The position numbers and the translations under genes were made by a program. From DASWJZ01 sp963814905 (GTDB lineage: Bacteria > Pseudomonadota > Alphaproteobacteria > Rhizobiales > Afifellaceae): a stretch of DNA of 64,000 nucleotides. The notes beneath the pieces were generated by a model. It did not search any database. It was not told the DNA's origin and saw nothing but the letters and a program-made list of their open reading frames with translations. This document shows positions 10,767-20,267 of this stretch, piece by piece. The stretch spans positions 558,001-622,000 of the forward strand of contig CAWFEM010000011.1 in the NCBI GenBank assembly GCA_963814905.1. The letters run 5' to 3'. Within the stretch, counting starts at the first letter, position 1. Each line of letters begins with the position of its first letter.

Positions 10767-11723
10767 CTATTCCTTCGCCATCTCCGTTTCCGGAGCGACG
10801 GCCGCCGTCGTCGCTTCGCCGCCGCCGAGCGAGTAGACGAAGAGCGTGAGCTCCTTGATCGTCGTTGGGCTCAGGCGGTTCGCCCAGGCCGGCATCACGC
10901 CATGTCGTGGCTTGGTGATCTGCGCCTCGATCGACGCCTCGTCGCTGCCGTAGAGCCAGACGGCGTCGTTCAGCCGGGGGGCGCCGAGCGTGCGGTCGCC
11001 TGCGCCGTTCTCGCCGTGGCAGGCGGCGCAATTGTCCGCGAAGATCTGCTTGCCGTCGGCGGCGAGAGCGGCGTCGTGGTCGGAGCCGGAAAGCGAGAGC
11101 ACGTAGTTCGCCGTCGCCTTGATCTGCTCGGGCGTGAGAATGCCATCGGCGCCGAAAGCCGGCATCTCGGAGATGCGCGTATCGGGGTCCTGCTCGTAGC
11201 GGATGCCGTGGGTGATGGTCGTGTGGATATCCTCCAGCGTGCCGCCCCAAAGCCAGTCGTCGTCGTTCAGGTTCGGGTAGCCGCGCGAGCCGGCCGCGCC
11301 GGAGCCGTGACACTGCACGCAGTTCACCAGGAAGGCTGAACGCCCGCCGGCGACGGCGAAACGGTCCAGCTCGTCGTCTTTTGCGATATCCTCAAGCGAC
11401 GTCGATGCGACGCGCTCCAGATTTCCGGCCTGCGCCTCCTGCGCGGCGACGAGCGAGTTCTCCACGACGTCGCGCGTCGAATAGCCGAGCATGCCCCGCG
11501 TTGCGGAATGCACGAGGGGGATCGCCGGATAGAGCACGACATAGACGAGCGCCCACGCGATCGTGCCGTAGAAGGTCCACAGCCACCAGCGCGGGAGCGG
11601 CGTGTTGAGTTCCTTGATGCCGTCCCAGACGTGGCCGGTCGTCTCCTGGCCGGTCGGCTGGTCGACTTCGACTCCGCTGCCCCCGCCGTGCTTCGCGGCG
11701 TCGCCCTTGTCGAGATCAGCCAT
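10767..11723 (-). CDS. ccoP: cbb3 cytochrome c oxidase subunit III, di-heme cytochrome c
   Basis: A 318-residue protein with an N-terminal cytoplasmic part (HVWDGIKELNTPLPRWWLWTF, the highly conserved CcoP entry), one membrane helix (about residues 46-66), and a periplasmic portion with two class-I heme c sites, FLVNCVQCHGSGAAGS and IFADNCAACHGENGAGD, each followed by a Met ligand region (ISEMPAFG and HGVMPAWA). CcoP brings electrons from cytochrome c into the CcoO/CcoN core. Its start overlaps the end of ccoQ by eight bases, so the four structural genes are translationally linked. Confidence 0.95.
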   Translation of the reverse strand: MADLDKGDAAKHGGGSGVEVDQPTGQETTGHVWDGIKELNTPLPRWWLWTFYGTIAWALVYVVLYPAIPLVHSATRGMLGYSTRDVVENSLVAAQEAQAGNLERVASTSLEDIAKDDELDRFAVAGGRSAFLVNCVQCHGSGAAGSRGYPNLNDDDWLWGGTLEDIHTTITHGIRYEQDPDTRISEMPAFGADGILTPEQIKATANYVLSLSGSDHDAALAADGKQIFADNCAACHGENGAGDRTLGAPRLNDAVWLYGSDEASIEAQITKPRHGVMPAWANRLSPTTIKELTLFVYSLGGGEATTAAVAPETEMAKE

Positions 11724-11889
11724 CTCTCATTCCCTCGTCGTCATGCTTGAAGGGTATCTCCGCCTGCTCCCGGTAGCTCCGGCCGGCGCCCGGCCGGAGC
11801 ACCCAGAAGATGACCCCGGCGAAGATGACCGTCAGCGCCAGAAGCGCCCAGCTGTCGGCGAAGTGCCGCAATTGATCGTAGTGATGCAC
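11716..11889 (-). CDS. ccoQ: cbb3 oxidase small subunit CcoQ
   Basis: A 57-residue single-helix protein from a GTG at 11889: MHHYDQLRHFADSWALLALT, then VIFAGVIFWVLRPG, then a polar tail YREQAEIPFKHDDE. This pattern and its place between ccoO and ccoP identify CcoQ. The GTG is preceded by AGGT overlapping the ccoO stop region. CcoQ stabilises the assembled oxidase. It is too short and lacks an ATG, so it is easily missed. Confidence 0.88.
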   Translation of the reverse strand: MHHYDQLRHFADSWALLALTVIFAGVIFWVLRPGAGRSYREQAEIPFKHDDEGMRDG

Positions 11890-11894
11890 CGCCG

Positions 11895-12671
11895 TTACCT
11901 CATGTTGGCTTCGGAGCGCGGCTCGTAGCTGGTGAAGTCGACCAGCGTGCCGAGCATCTGCAGATAGGAGACGAGCGCGTCCATCTCGGTGATGCGGGTC
12001 GGGTCGCCGTCGAAATCGCGGACCGTGACCTTGTCGCCGTAGCGCTCCAGGAGACCGGTGGAATCGGCGTTCGGATCGACCTGCGTGCGCAGGTCGGAAA
12101 CCGCATTCTCGATCATCTCCGGGCTGTAGGGAACGCCGACCGTGGCGTTGGCCTTCAAATCGTCGGCGACGGTCGCGGACCTGAGCTCCGTGTTGAAGAG
12201 GTGCGGGTAGCCCGGCATGATCGAGGCAGGCACGACCGCGCGCGGGTTCATCAGATGCTCGACGTGCCACTCATCCGAATAGCGGCCGCCGACGCGCGCC
12301 AAATCCGGGCCGGTGCGCTTCGACCCCCACTGGAAGGGGTGGTCGTACATCGACTCCGCGGCGAGCGAGTAGTGGCCGTAGCGCTCCACCTCGTCGCGCA
12401 TCGGGCGGATCATCTGGCTATGGCAGAGATAGCAGCCCTCGCGGACGTAGATGTTGCGTCCGATAAGCTCCAAAGGCGTGTAGGGCCGCATGCCCTCCAC
12501 GTGCTCGATCGTGTTCTGCAGATAGAAGAGCGGCACGATCTCCACGATGCCGCCGACGGTCACGACGAGCAGCGAGAGGACGAGGAGAAGCGTGGCGCTT
12601 TTCTCGATCGTCTCGTGGCGCAGCAGCGAACGGCGGGGTGGAACGGCGGTATTGGTTTCGGCATTCGACAT
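11895..12671 (-). CDS. ccoO: cbb3 cytochrome c oxidase subunit II, mono-heme
   Basis: A 258-residue protein with an N-terminal membrane anchor (about residues 25-50) and one heme c site, YVREGCYLCHSQMIRPMRDE, followed by FQWGSKRTGPDLARVGGRYS and PASIMPGYPHL, which carries the Met ligand. Length and motifs are typical of CcoO/FixO. It accepts electrons from CcoP and passes them to the CcoN active site, facing the periplasm. Seven bases separate it from the ccoN stop. Confidence 0.95.
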   Translation of the reverse strand: MSNAETNTAVPPRRSLLRHETIEKSATLLLVLSLLVVTVGGIVEIVPLFYLQNTIEHVEGMRPYTPLELIGRNIYVREGCYLCHSQMIRPMRDEVERYGHYSLAAESMYDHPFQWGSKRTGPDLARVGGRYSDEWHVEHLMNPRAVVPASIMPGYPHLFNTELRSATVADDLKANATVGVPYSPEMIENAVSDLRTQVDPNADSTGLLERYGDKVTVRDFDGDPTRITEMDALVSYLQMLGTLVDFTSYEPRSEANMR

Positions 12672-12677
12672 CTTCGT

Positions 12678-14288
12678 TCACTCCGCCGGCTGGATGGCGC
12701 CCATGGGAACCTCCTGGCGGAGGTCTCCCTGGATCGTCTTCCAGACATTGAAGGCCATGAGCAGCGCGCCGGTCAGGTAGAAGAGGCCGCCGAGCGCGCG
12801 GATCAGATAGTAGGGATGCATGGCCGCGACGGTCTCCACGAAGGAATAGACCAGGAAGCCGAGGTTATCGTATTCGCGCCACATCAGGCCCTGCATGATG
12901 CCGGACACCCACATCGCCGAGGCGTAGAGCACGATGCCGATCGTCGCGAGCCAGAAGTGCCAGTTGACGAGGCGCAGGCTGTAGAGGCGCTCGCGGTTCC
13001 AAAGGCGCGGGGTCAGAAAATAAACCGCGCCGAAGGAGATCATGCCGACCCAGCCGAGCGCGCCGGAATGGACATGGCCGATGGTCCAGTCGGTGTAATG
13101 GGAGAGCGAGTTCACCGCCCGGATCGACATCATCGGACCTTCGAAGGTCGACATGCCATAGAAGGCGACGGCGATCACCATCATGCGCAAGATCGGGTCG
13201 GTTCTGAGCTTGTCCCAGGCGCCGGAGAGCGTCATCAGGCCGTTGATCATGCCGCCCCACGAGGGCATCCACAGCATGATGGAGAACACCATGCCGAGCG
13301 TCTGCGCCCAGTCGGGCAGCGCGGTGTAATGCAGGTGATGCGGGCCGGCCCAGATGTAGAGGAAGATCAGCGACCAGAAGTGCACGATCGACAGCCGGTA
13401 GGAGTAGATCGGGCGGTTCGCCTGTTTCGGCACGAAGTAGTACATCATGCCGAGAAAGCCTGCTGTCAGGAAGAATCCGACGGCGTTGTGGCCGTACCAC
13501 CACTGGATCAGCGCATCCTGCACGCCGGCATAGACGGAGTAGCTCTTCGATCCGAGGAAGGAGACCGGGATCGCCAGGTTGTTCACCACGTGCAGCATGG
13601 CGATGGTGACGATGAAGGACAGGTAGAACCAGTTGGCGACGTAGATGTGCGGTTCCTTGCGCTTGAAGAGCGTGCCGAGGAACACGAGCAGGTAGGCCAC
13701 CCAGACGACGGTCAGCCACAGGTCCACGTACCATTCCGGCTCGGCGTATTCCTTCGATTGGGTGATGCCGAGGAGGTAGCCGGTTGCCGCGAGCACGATG
13801 AAGAGCTGGTAGCCCCAGAACACGAACCAGGCGAGCTTGCCGCCGAAGAGCCGTGCGCCGGTCGTGCGCTGAACGACGTAGAAGCTCGTCGCGATAAGCG
13901 CGTTGCCGCCGAAGGCGAAGATCACCGCGGAGGTATGAAGCGGGCGCAGCCGCCCGAAGGTGGTCCACGGAAGGTCGAGGTTCAGGACCGGATAGGCGAG
14001 CTCCAGCGCGATATAGAGGCCGACCAGGAATCCGGCGAGGCCCCAAAATACCGTCGCGATCACGCCGGCGCGGACCACATCGTCCATGTAGCCGTCAGGC
14101 TTTTCCTTGAACGGAATCGCCGCGTCCGCCGAGACGTTCATCGTTCGGAGCCGCCAGACCATCGCGCCGAGCAGGATCAGCGTGACCAGTCCCATATGAA
14201 CGGCGAAGAGCGGATCGTGAGCCTTGGCCGTAGCGAAGACCGTCACAAGCGCCAAGGCGCCAAAGACCCAGGCTTGCATCATCGACAT
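12678..14288 (-). CDS. ccoN: cbb3 cytochrome c oxidase catalytic subunit I
   Basis: A 536-residue heme-copper oxidase subunit with 12 or more membrane helices. Heme and CuB ligand regions are visible: GRLRPLHTSAVIFAFGGNAL (low-spin heme His), WWYGHNAVGFFLT (CuB His and the Tyr context), GPHHLHYTALPDWAQ (His-His pair) and DWTIGHVHSGALGWVGM (HxH heme ligands). The protein belongs to the C-type (cbb3), high-affinity class used at low oxygen. The ATG at 14288 sits after a GGGGGTG site; an upstream start at 14327 would add 13 Cys-rich residues with no family match. The FixK/FNR box at 14359-14372 is 71 bases upstream. Confidence 0.96.
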   Translation of the reverse strand: MSMMQAWVFGALALVTVFATAKAHDPLFAVHMGLVTLILLGAMVWRLRTMNVSADAAIPFKEKPDGYMDDVVRAGVIATVFWGLAGFLVGLYIALELAYPVLNLDLPWTTFGRLRPLHTSAVIFAFGGNALIATSFYVVQRTTGARLFGGKLAWFVFWGYQLFIVLAATGYLLGITQSKEYAEPEWYVDLWLTVVWVAYLLVFLGTLFKRKEPHIYVANWFYLSFIVTIAMLHVVNNLAIPVSFLGSKSYSVYAGVQDALIQWWYGHNAVGFFLTAGFLGMMYYFVPKQANRPIYSYRLSIVHFWSLIFLYIWAGPHHLHYTALPDWAQTLGMVFSIMLWMPSWGGMINGLMTLSGAWDKLRTDPILRMMVIAVAFYGMSTFEGPMMSIRAVNSLSHYTDWTIGHVHSGALGWVGMISFGAVYFLTPRLWNRERLYSLRLVNWHFWLATIGIVLYASAMWVSGIMQGLMWREYDNLGFLVYSFVETVAAMHPYYLIRALGGLFYLTGALLMAFNVWKTIQGDLRQEVPMGAIQPAE

Positions 14289-14358
14289 GCAGCACCCCCA
14301 GCAGCCGCGAAGAAGCGGCGGACGCACAGGTTGCTAGCTCACGGTGACAGACGCGCGT

Positions 14359-14372
14359 TTGACCCAGATCAA
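14359..14372. promoter_or_regulatory. FixK/FNR-type anaerobox shared by ccoN and hemN
   Basis: TTGACCCAGATCAA has the form TTGA-N6-TCAA, a full match to the Fnr/FixK consensus. It sits in the 146-base divergent region: about 78 bases before the ccoN ATG and about 70 before the hemN GTG. Both genes serve low-oxygen life (a high-affinity oxidase and oxygen-independent heme synthesis), so shared control is plausible. Confidence 0.78.
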
Positions 14373-14434
14373 GGAGGAGATGCCGCGAATGCCGACTGCT
14401 CGCGACCATTGGCAGCAGCACGAGGGGCACGCGC

Positions 14435-15785
14435 GTGGAGACCGTCCTTCTTGAGAAATATGCGGCCGCCGCGCCGCGTTATACGAGCTTCCCCACCGCT
14501 CCCAATTTCCACAGCGGGATCGATGCGGAGCGCTATCGCGCATGGCTTGGCGAGCTCCCTGTTGGCTCGCGCGTCTCGCTCTACGTGCACATCCCCTATT
14601 GCGAATCGCTCTGCTGGTTCTGCGGGTGCCATACCAAGGCGACGCGCCAATATGCGCCGGTCGGCGCCTATCTCCAGCAACTCCTGAACGAGATCGAACT
14701 GGTCAAGGCCGCGCTTCCGAAGGGGTGCAGCGTGCGCTCCATCCATTGGGGCGGCGGCTCGCCGACGATGCTGACGAGCGGCGACATCTCGATGCTCGCG
14801 ACCTCACTGCACACGGCTTTCGACGTTGCGTCCGACGCGGAATTCTCCGTCGAGATCGATCCGCGCGGCCTGACGCCCGATCGGATCTCGGCGCTGGTGC
14901 TGGCCGGTGTCACACGCGCGAGCTTCGGCGTTCAGGACTTCAATCCCACCGTGCAGAAGGCGATCAACCGGGAGCAGTCGCCGGCGCTGACCAAGGCTGT
15001 GATCGACACCTTCCGCAATGCCGGCGTCCAGGCGATCAATGTCGACGTGCTCTACGGCCTGCCGCACCAATCGACTCGTATTTTGGTGGAGACGCTCCTG
15101 AAGGTGCTGCGGCTTGAGCCGAACCGCATCGCGCTCTTCGGCTATGCGCACGTGCCCTGGCTGAAGCGGCATCAGCGCATGATCGACGAGAGCGCGCTTC
15201 CCGGCACCGAGGAGCGCTTTCGCGCCTCGCAACTGGCGGCGGAGCTGATCAGAGCCTGGGGATACCAGCCGATCGGCATCGACCATTTCGCGCTGCCGGA
15301 CGATTCGCTGGCGATCGCCGCGCGGGCAGGGCGCCTGCACAGGAATTTCCAGGGATATACGGACGACGAATGCGACGCGCTGATCGGAGCTTGGCGCCTC
15401 CGCGATCAGCCGCCTGCCGCAGGGTTATGTGCAGAACGCCGTTCCGGTCGAGGACTATGCGCGCCGCGTCACTGAGGGCGAGCTGCCGGTGACGCGCGGC
15501 ATTGCGCTCGATCGTGAGGATCGCGTGCGCAGCTACGCGATCGAGCGGCTGATGTGCGATTTCCGCTTGAGCGGCGCCGACATCCGCCGCCGATTCGGCG
15601 CCGACGCCGAGCCTCTCATCGCCGAAGCGGAGCGCTTCGCCTCCGGCGATCTCGACGGACTCCTTTTTAGGGAGAGCGACACGATCCGCGTGACGGAGCG
15701 TGGCCGCCCCTTCGTGCGGTCCATCTGCGCGGCGCTCGATCCCTACTTCGCGCAGGGCAAGGCGCGCCACAGCACCGCCGTCTGA
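14435..15785 (+). CDS. hemN: Oxygen-independent coproporphyrinogen III dehydrogenase HemN, frameshifted as read
   Basis: A radical-SAM enzyme that oxidatively decarboxylates coproporphyrinogen III when oxygen is low. GTG start at 14435 with GAGGGG upstream. The cluster motif is HIPYCESLCWFCGCHTKAT (CxxxCxxC), followed by IHWGGGSPTML (SAM site) and VQKAINREQ. Near 15388 there is one extra base inside DALIGLGAS: as read the frame ends at 15475, but the next frame carries SRLPQGYVQNAVPVEDYAR through to the HemN-specific C-terminal domain (MCDFRLSGADIRRRFG) and a stop at 15785. The corrected length of about 449 residues is normal. It is divergent from ccoN with a shared FNR-type box. Confidence 0.9.
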
Positions 15786-15831
15786 CGGCGCAGATTCGCG
15801 TTGCCGCGCTTGGGTCCTAGGCCCTCACAGC

Positions 15832-15935
15832 TGTCGTCATTGCCGGGCTTGACCCGGCAATCCATTCCGTGACGCCGGAAGCCCGCCTCGACGGTTCCGG
15901 AATGGATGCCCGGATCAGGTCCGGGCATGACGACA
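15832..15935. repeat. Double-hairpin intergenic repeat, copy 1
   Basis: About 104 bases with outer arms TGTCGTCAT and ATGACGACA, an inner hairpin TGCCGGGCTTGACCCGGCA, a variable middle, and a second inner hairpin GCCCGGATCAGGTCCGGGC. The same layout recurs at 54804, 56804 and 60524. It lies between convergent hemN and the RND permease gene and could serve as a terminator or REP-like element. Confidence 0.8.
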
Positions 15936-15970
15936 AGGTTGGGTGAGAAACTACGAATTGAGTCGCAGTC

Positions 15971-18900
15971 CTAAGCCGCCGGGCGCTCGCCGCGCAGCGC
16001 CACGTAGATCGCCGGGATCACCAGCACCGTCAGCGCGGTGGAGGAGGCGAGGCCGAACAGCAGCGAGATCGCGAGCCCCTGGAAGATCGGGTCGGCAAGG
16101 ATCACCGCGGCGCCGATCATCGCGGCGAGCGCCGTCAACAGGATTGGCTTGAAGCGGATCGCGCCGGCCTCGAGCAGTACGTCGATCAGCGGCCGCTCGG
16201 GCGTCTTCGCATGGCGGATGAAGTCGGCGAGCAGGATGGAGTTCCTGACGATGATCCCGGCAAGCGCGATGAAGCCGATCATCGATGTCGCGGTGAACGG
16301 AGCGCTGAACAGCCAGTGCCCGATCATGATGCCGATAAAGGTGAGCGGGATCGGAGTCAGGATCACGAGCGGCAGCTTGAAGGAGCCGAACTGCGCCACG
16401 ACCAGGATGTAGATACCGAGGATCGCGACCATGAAAGCGGCGCCCATGTCGCGGAAGGTGACCCAGGTCACTTCCCACTCGCCGTCCCATAGAAGCGTCG
16501 GATGCGTCTCGTCGTCGGGCTGGCCGTGCAGCTTCACCGTCGGTTTCGGCACGTCGCCCCAGTCGATGGCGTTCATCTCGTCGCCGACGGCGATCATGCC
16601 GTAGATCGGCGCCTCGTATGCGCCGGCAAGCTCCGCCGTGACCATCTCCACGGAGCGGCCGTTATGGCGGAAGATCGGGAAGGAGGCGGGCTCGCGCGTG
16701 ACGGAGACGATATCGCCAAGCTCCACCACCGCGCGCTCGCCAGGAATCGCATTCGCCGCCACCGGCGTCGCCAGCGCCGCGTCGCCGATCGTCATGTCGG
16801 ACTTCGACAGCGCCAGGCGGATCGGGATCGGACGCCGCCCTCCGCCGCGATGCGAGTAACCGACGGTTTTGCCGCCGTAGAGCGCGCCGATCGTGTCGTA
16901 AACGTCGCTCTCCTCGACCTTGTAGTATTCGAGGTTGTCCTGGTCGATGGCGAGGCGGACCCGCGTTCCGCGTTCGCCGAAGGAATCGTCGATGTCGACG
17001 ACGAAGGGCACCCGCTCGAAGCTCTCGCGCACCTTGGCGGCGACGGCGCGCCGCGTGTCTGCGTCGGGTCCGTAGACCTCGGCGAGCAGCGTGGAAAGGA
17101 CCGGCGGGCCGGGCGGAGGTTCCACCACCTTCAATACCGTTCCTTCCGGCAGTTGGAGGTCGGCGAGGCGTTCGCGCAGCTCCAGCGCGATTGCATGACT
17201 GTTGCGGTCGCGGTCGCCTTTCGGCGTCAGGTTGACCTGCACGTCGCCAAGCTCGGGGGCCGAGCGAAGATAGTAGTGGCGGACGAGCCCGTTGAAGTTG
17301 AATGGCGCGGCCGTCCCCGCATAGGTCTCGAACGAGATGATCTCCGGTACGTCCGCAAGGCGGTCGACGATCATCTGCAGCGCGCGGTCGGTGTCCTCAA
17401 CCGACGCGCCCTCCTTCAGGTCGGCGACGACCTGCAGCTCCGCCTTGTTGTCGAAAGGGAGGAGCTTGACGGTGACGCTCTTGGTGTAGAGCAGCGACAG
17501 GGAAGCGAGCGTCGCGATCCCGACGACGATCAGGAAGGTCCAGGCACGGCGCCTGGAGATCAGGATCGGCCGCGCGACCGCGATATAGGCGCGTCCGAGC
17601 CAGCCGATCGTTTCCTGATCGTGGGCCACGTGCGTGGCCTCGCCGCGGCTGACGAGCCGCATCATCAGCCACGGTGTCAGCATCACCGCGACGAAGAACG
17701 AGAACAGCATCGCGGCGGAGGCATTCGCCGGGATCGGGCTCATGTAAGGGCCCATCATGCCCGAGACGAAGAGCATCGGAAGGAGGGCGGCGACCACCGT
17801 CAGCGTCGCCACGATGGTGGGGTTGCCGACCTCCGCCACCGCCTCGATCGCCGCTTGTCGGCGCGAGCGGCCGTCCCGCATCGCCCAGTGGCGGGCGATG
17901 TTCTCGATCACCACGATCGCGTCGTCGACGAGGATGCCGATGGAGAAGATCAGCGCGAAGAGGCTGACGCGGTTCAGCGTGTAGCCCATCAGCCGCGAGG
18001 CGAACAGGGTGAGCAGGATCGTCGTCGGGATCACCACCGCGACGACCAGCGCCTCGCGCCAGCCGATCGCCACGGCGACGAGAACGACGATGGAGATCGT
18101 GGCGAGCCCGAGATGGAAGAGCAGCTCGTTGGCCTTCTCGTTCGCCGTTTCCCCGTAGTTGCGGGTGACCGTCATCTCCACGTCGTCGGGGAAGATCTGG
18201 CCGCGCACGGCTTCCAACCGCTTCACGATCTCATCGGCAATGACAACGGCGTTGGTGCCGGGGCGCTTGGCGATCGCCAGCGACACTGCGGGCGCGCGCT
18301 CCAGCCCCGTGTCGGTCTTCACGATGGAATCGACACGCGTCTCGTTCGGGTCGGTGGCGAGCACGATATTCGCCACGTCGCGCACATAGACCGGGCGTCC
18401 GTCACGCGCGGTCAGGAGCAGATTGCCGATCTCCGTCAGAGTCTGCAGCGTCTGTCCGCCGACAAGCACGCGCTGCTCGCCGTCCTCGCGGATAAGCCCG
18501 GCTTGAAAGGAGCGGTTGGCGCCCTCGATCTTGCCGGCAAGCTGCGCCAGCGTGATACCGTAGAGCGAGAGCTTCTCCGGGTCGGGCTCGACCTGGATCT
18601 CCTCCGGTTGCTGGCCAACGATATAGGTGAGGCCGATATCGGGGAGCTTGGCGATCTCCACCTGCAGCTCGCGGGCGAGCCGCGTCAGGCCGTTGGCCGT
18701 CCAGCGATCAGCCGCCCCCGGGGTCGGCGTCAACGTGACCACCACGATGGCGACATCGTCGATGCCGCGGCCGACGATCAGCGGCTCCGGTATGCCGACC
18801 GGGATGCGATCGAGATTGGCGCGAATCTTGTCATGCACGCGCAGGATGGCGGAATCGGCGCTAGTGCCGACGACGAAACGCGCCGTTACCAGCGCGCCGT

Positions 18901-19174
18901 CGTCCTTGGTCTGCGAATAGACGTGCTCCACGCCGTCGATGCTCTTGACGATGGTCTCCAGCGGCTCGGTGACGAGCTTCACCGCGTCTTCCGCCTTGAG
19001 GCCGTCGGCGCGCACGTGGATGTCCACCATCGGCACGGAGATCTGCGGCTCCTCCTCGCGTGGCAGCGTGATCAGCGCGACGATGCCGAGGGCGAAGGCG
19101 GCGAGCAGAAAGAGGGGAGTCAGCGGCGAGCCGATGAAGCTCCGCGTCAGATTCCCAGCAATTCCAAGCTTCAT
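15971..19174 (-). CDS. Efflux RND transporter permease subunit
   Basis: A 1067-residue inner-membrane pump of the resistance-nodulation-division family, with the expected 12 helices and two large periplasmic loops. The proton-relay acidic pair is in helix 4: SIGILVDDAIVVIENIARHW. The N-terminus has ITLPREEEPQISVPMVDIHV, typical of the HAE/AcrB-like group that pairs with short adaptor proteins. It is 11 bases downstream of its adaptor gene. No TolC-type channel is encoded nearby, so a shared channel must be supplied from elsewhere. Substrate unknown; position downstream of sqr suggests induction by reactive sulfur or low oxygen, but this is inference. Confidence 0.92.
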   Translation of the reverse strand: MKLGIAGNLTRSFIGSPLTPLFLLAAFALGIVALITLPREEEPQISVPMVDIHVRADGLKAEDAVKLVTEPLETIVKSIDGVEHVYSQTKDDGALVTARFVVGTSADSAILRVHDKIRANLDRIPVGIPEPLIVGRGIDDVAIVVVTLTPTPGAADRWTANGLTRLARELQVEIAKLPDIGLTYIVGQQPEEIQVEPDPEKLSLYGITLAQLAGKIEGANRSFQAGLIREDGEQRVLVGGQTLQTLTEIGNLLLTARDGRPVYVRDVANIVLATDPNETRVDSIVKTDTGLERAPAVSLAIAKRPGTNAVVIADEIVKRLEAVRGQIFPDDVEMTVTRNYGETANEKANELLFHLGLATISIVVLVAVAIGWREALVVAVVIPTTILLTLFASRLMGYTLNRVSLFALIFSIGILVDDAIVVIENIARHWAMRDGRSRRQAAIEAVAEVGNPTIVATLTVVAALLPMLFVSGMMGPYMSPIPANASAAMLFSFFVAVMLTPWLMMRLVSRGEATHVAHDQETIGWLGRAYIAVARPILISRRRAWTFLIVVGIATLASLSLLYTKSVTVKLLPFDNKAELQVVADLKEGASVEDTDRALQMIVDRLADVPEIISFETYAGTAAPFNFNGLVRHYYLRSAPELGDVQVNLTPKGDRDRNSHAIALELRERLADLQLPEGTVLKVVEPPPGPPVLSTLLAEVYGPDADTRRAVAAKVRESFERVPFVVDIDDSFGERGTRVRLAIDQDNLEYYKVEESDVYDTIGALYGGKTVGYSHRGGGRRPIPIRLALSKSDMTIGDAALATPVAANAIPGERAVVELGDIVSVTREPASFPIFRHNGRSVEMVTAELAGAYEAPIYGMIAVGDEMNAIDWGDVPKPTVKLHGQPDDETHPTLLWDGEWEVTWVTFRDMGAAFMVAILGIYILVVAQFGSFKLPLVILTPIPLTFIGIMIGHWLFSAPFTATSMIGFIALAGIIVRNSILLADFIRHAKTPERPLIDVLLEAGAIRFKPILLTALAAMIGAAVILADPIFQGLAISLLFGLASSTALTVLVIPAIYVALRGERPAA

Positions 19175-19184
19175 GGGCCGACCT

Positions 19185-20243
19185 TCACGGCAGGACGATC
19201 CGGTCGCCTTCGCGTATGCCGGTCAGGATCTCCACGCGCTCGCCGTTGTCGCCGGTGAAGGTCTCGCCGAGCACGACGGCGACGTCGATCTCGCCGGCAT
19301 CGGTCGCGATGCGCACCGTGTCGACGCCGTGGCGCGTGGTGATCGCAGCCGCCGGCAGCGCGATCACAGAGCGCCGGCCGACGGGGATCCAAACGAGCGT
19401 ACGCTCGCCGACGAAATAGTCGCCGAGCCCTTCGACCTCGACGTCAGCCTCCACCCGGCCGTCGCGGATTTCCGGATAGACCTTGGCGAGCCGGCCTTGG
19501 CGCGTCGCCACCGCCCCGCTGTCGTCGGGCGTCAGCACGCGTTCGCCGACCGCCACCGTGTCGCCCTCCACGATCTCGGCGGCGTGGCGCTCCGGCAGCG
19601 ACAGGCGCAGATAGGTACGGCCACCGGCGATGCGTGCGATCTCCTCGCCCGCGAGGATCACCGAGCCGGGGGTCACCGGCACGGAGAGAACGCGGCCGGA
19701 AGCGGGGGCAAGCACCTCGCCCTCACGCGACTGCTGATCGATCACGGCGCGGTTCGATTCCGCGGCGGCGAGCTGATTGGTGAACACCTCGGCCTGTGTG
19801 CGCGCGGTATCGACGCGGCTTTGCGGCGTGGCGCCGCGCTTCAGAAGCTGCTGTGCGCGGTCGAGCTCGGTGGTCGCGTTGTCGAGTTGCGATTGCAGCC
19901 CCTGCACCTGGGATTCCGCGGCCTCGCGCTGCAGAGCGAGCTTCTCGTCCACCACGACGGCGATGACCTCGCCTTCCGTGACCTCGCTGCCTTCATCGAC
20001 CGTAATGGACGTGATCGTCCCGCCGATGCGGGCCCGCGCCGGCACGATGTTGCTGGTCTCCACCTGGCCGAAGACGGCTTTTGTTTCGACTACGGTCTCG
20101 CTCTTCGCCACGATCTCGGCGGCCGAGGCGGGCAAGGCGAAAACGATGAGCGCGAGCGCCATCGCGATAGGTCGCGGCGGCTTGTTCGCCCTCCCCCTCA
20201 ACGGAGGAGGGCCTTCTCGCGAGCTCACTTCTTCAGATGTCAT
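19185..20243 (-). CDS. RND efflux periplasmic adaptor (HlyD/MFP family)
   Basis: A 352-residue membrane fusion protein. A signal peptide is visible (ALALIVFALPASAAE). Then come lipoyl-like halves (VDEGSEVTEGEVIAVVVDEK and GEVLAPASGRVLSV), an alpha-helical hairpin (LQSQLDNATTELDRAQQLL), a beta-barrel and a membrane-proximal domain ending ILTGIREGDRIVLP. It connects the RND pump to an outer-membrane channel. Start choice is uncertain: the ATG at 20243 has a weak ribosome site, and the region 20189-20213 inside the first 20 codons forms a GC-rich hairpin. An ATG at 20162, immediately before the hydrophobic segment, is an alternative. Confidence 0.88.
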   Translation of the reverse strand: MTSEEVSSREGPPPLRGRANKPPRPIAMALALIVFALPASAAEIVAKSETVVETKAVFGQVETSNIVPARARIGGTITSITVDEGSEVTEGEVIAVVVDEKLALQREAAESQVQGLQSQLDNATTELDRAQQLLKRGATPQSRVDTARTQAEVFTNQLAAAESNRAVIDQQSREGEVLAPASGRVLSVPVTPGSVILAGEEIARIAGGRTYLRLSLPERHAAEIVEGDTVAVGERVLTPDDSGAVATRQGRLAKVYPEIRDGRVEADVEVEGLGDYFVGERTLVWIPVGRRSVIALPAAAITTRHGVDTVRIATDAGEIDVAVVLGETFTGDNGERVEILTGIREGDRIVLP

Positions 20244-20267
20244 CCGATGGACGGCCCGCGGCTTCGT

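Noticed and set aside
12201..14687. Plus-strand open frame of 828 codons
   Set aside because: Antisense to ccoO/ccoN and running into hemN in another frame; no motifs.
16502..19258. Plus-strand open frame of 918 codons
   Set aside because: Antisense to the RND permease gene, with shadow-type composition.
20162..20162. ATG at 20162 as the certain start of the RND adaptor
   Set aside because: It gives a neat signal peptide but has no ribosome site; the longer start at 20243 is kept with a caveat.
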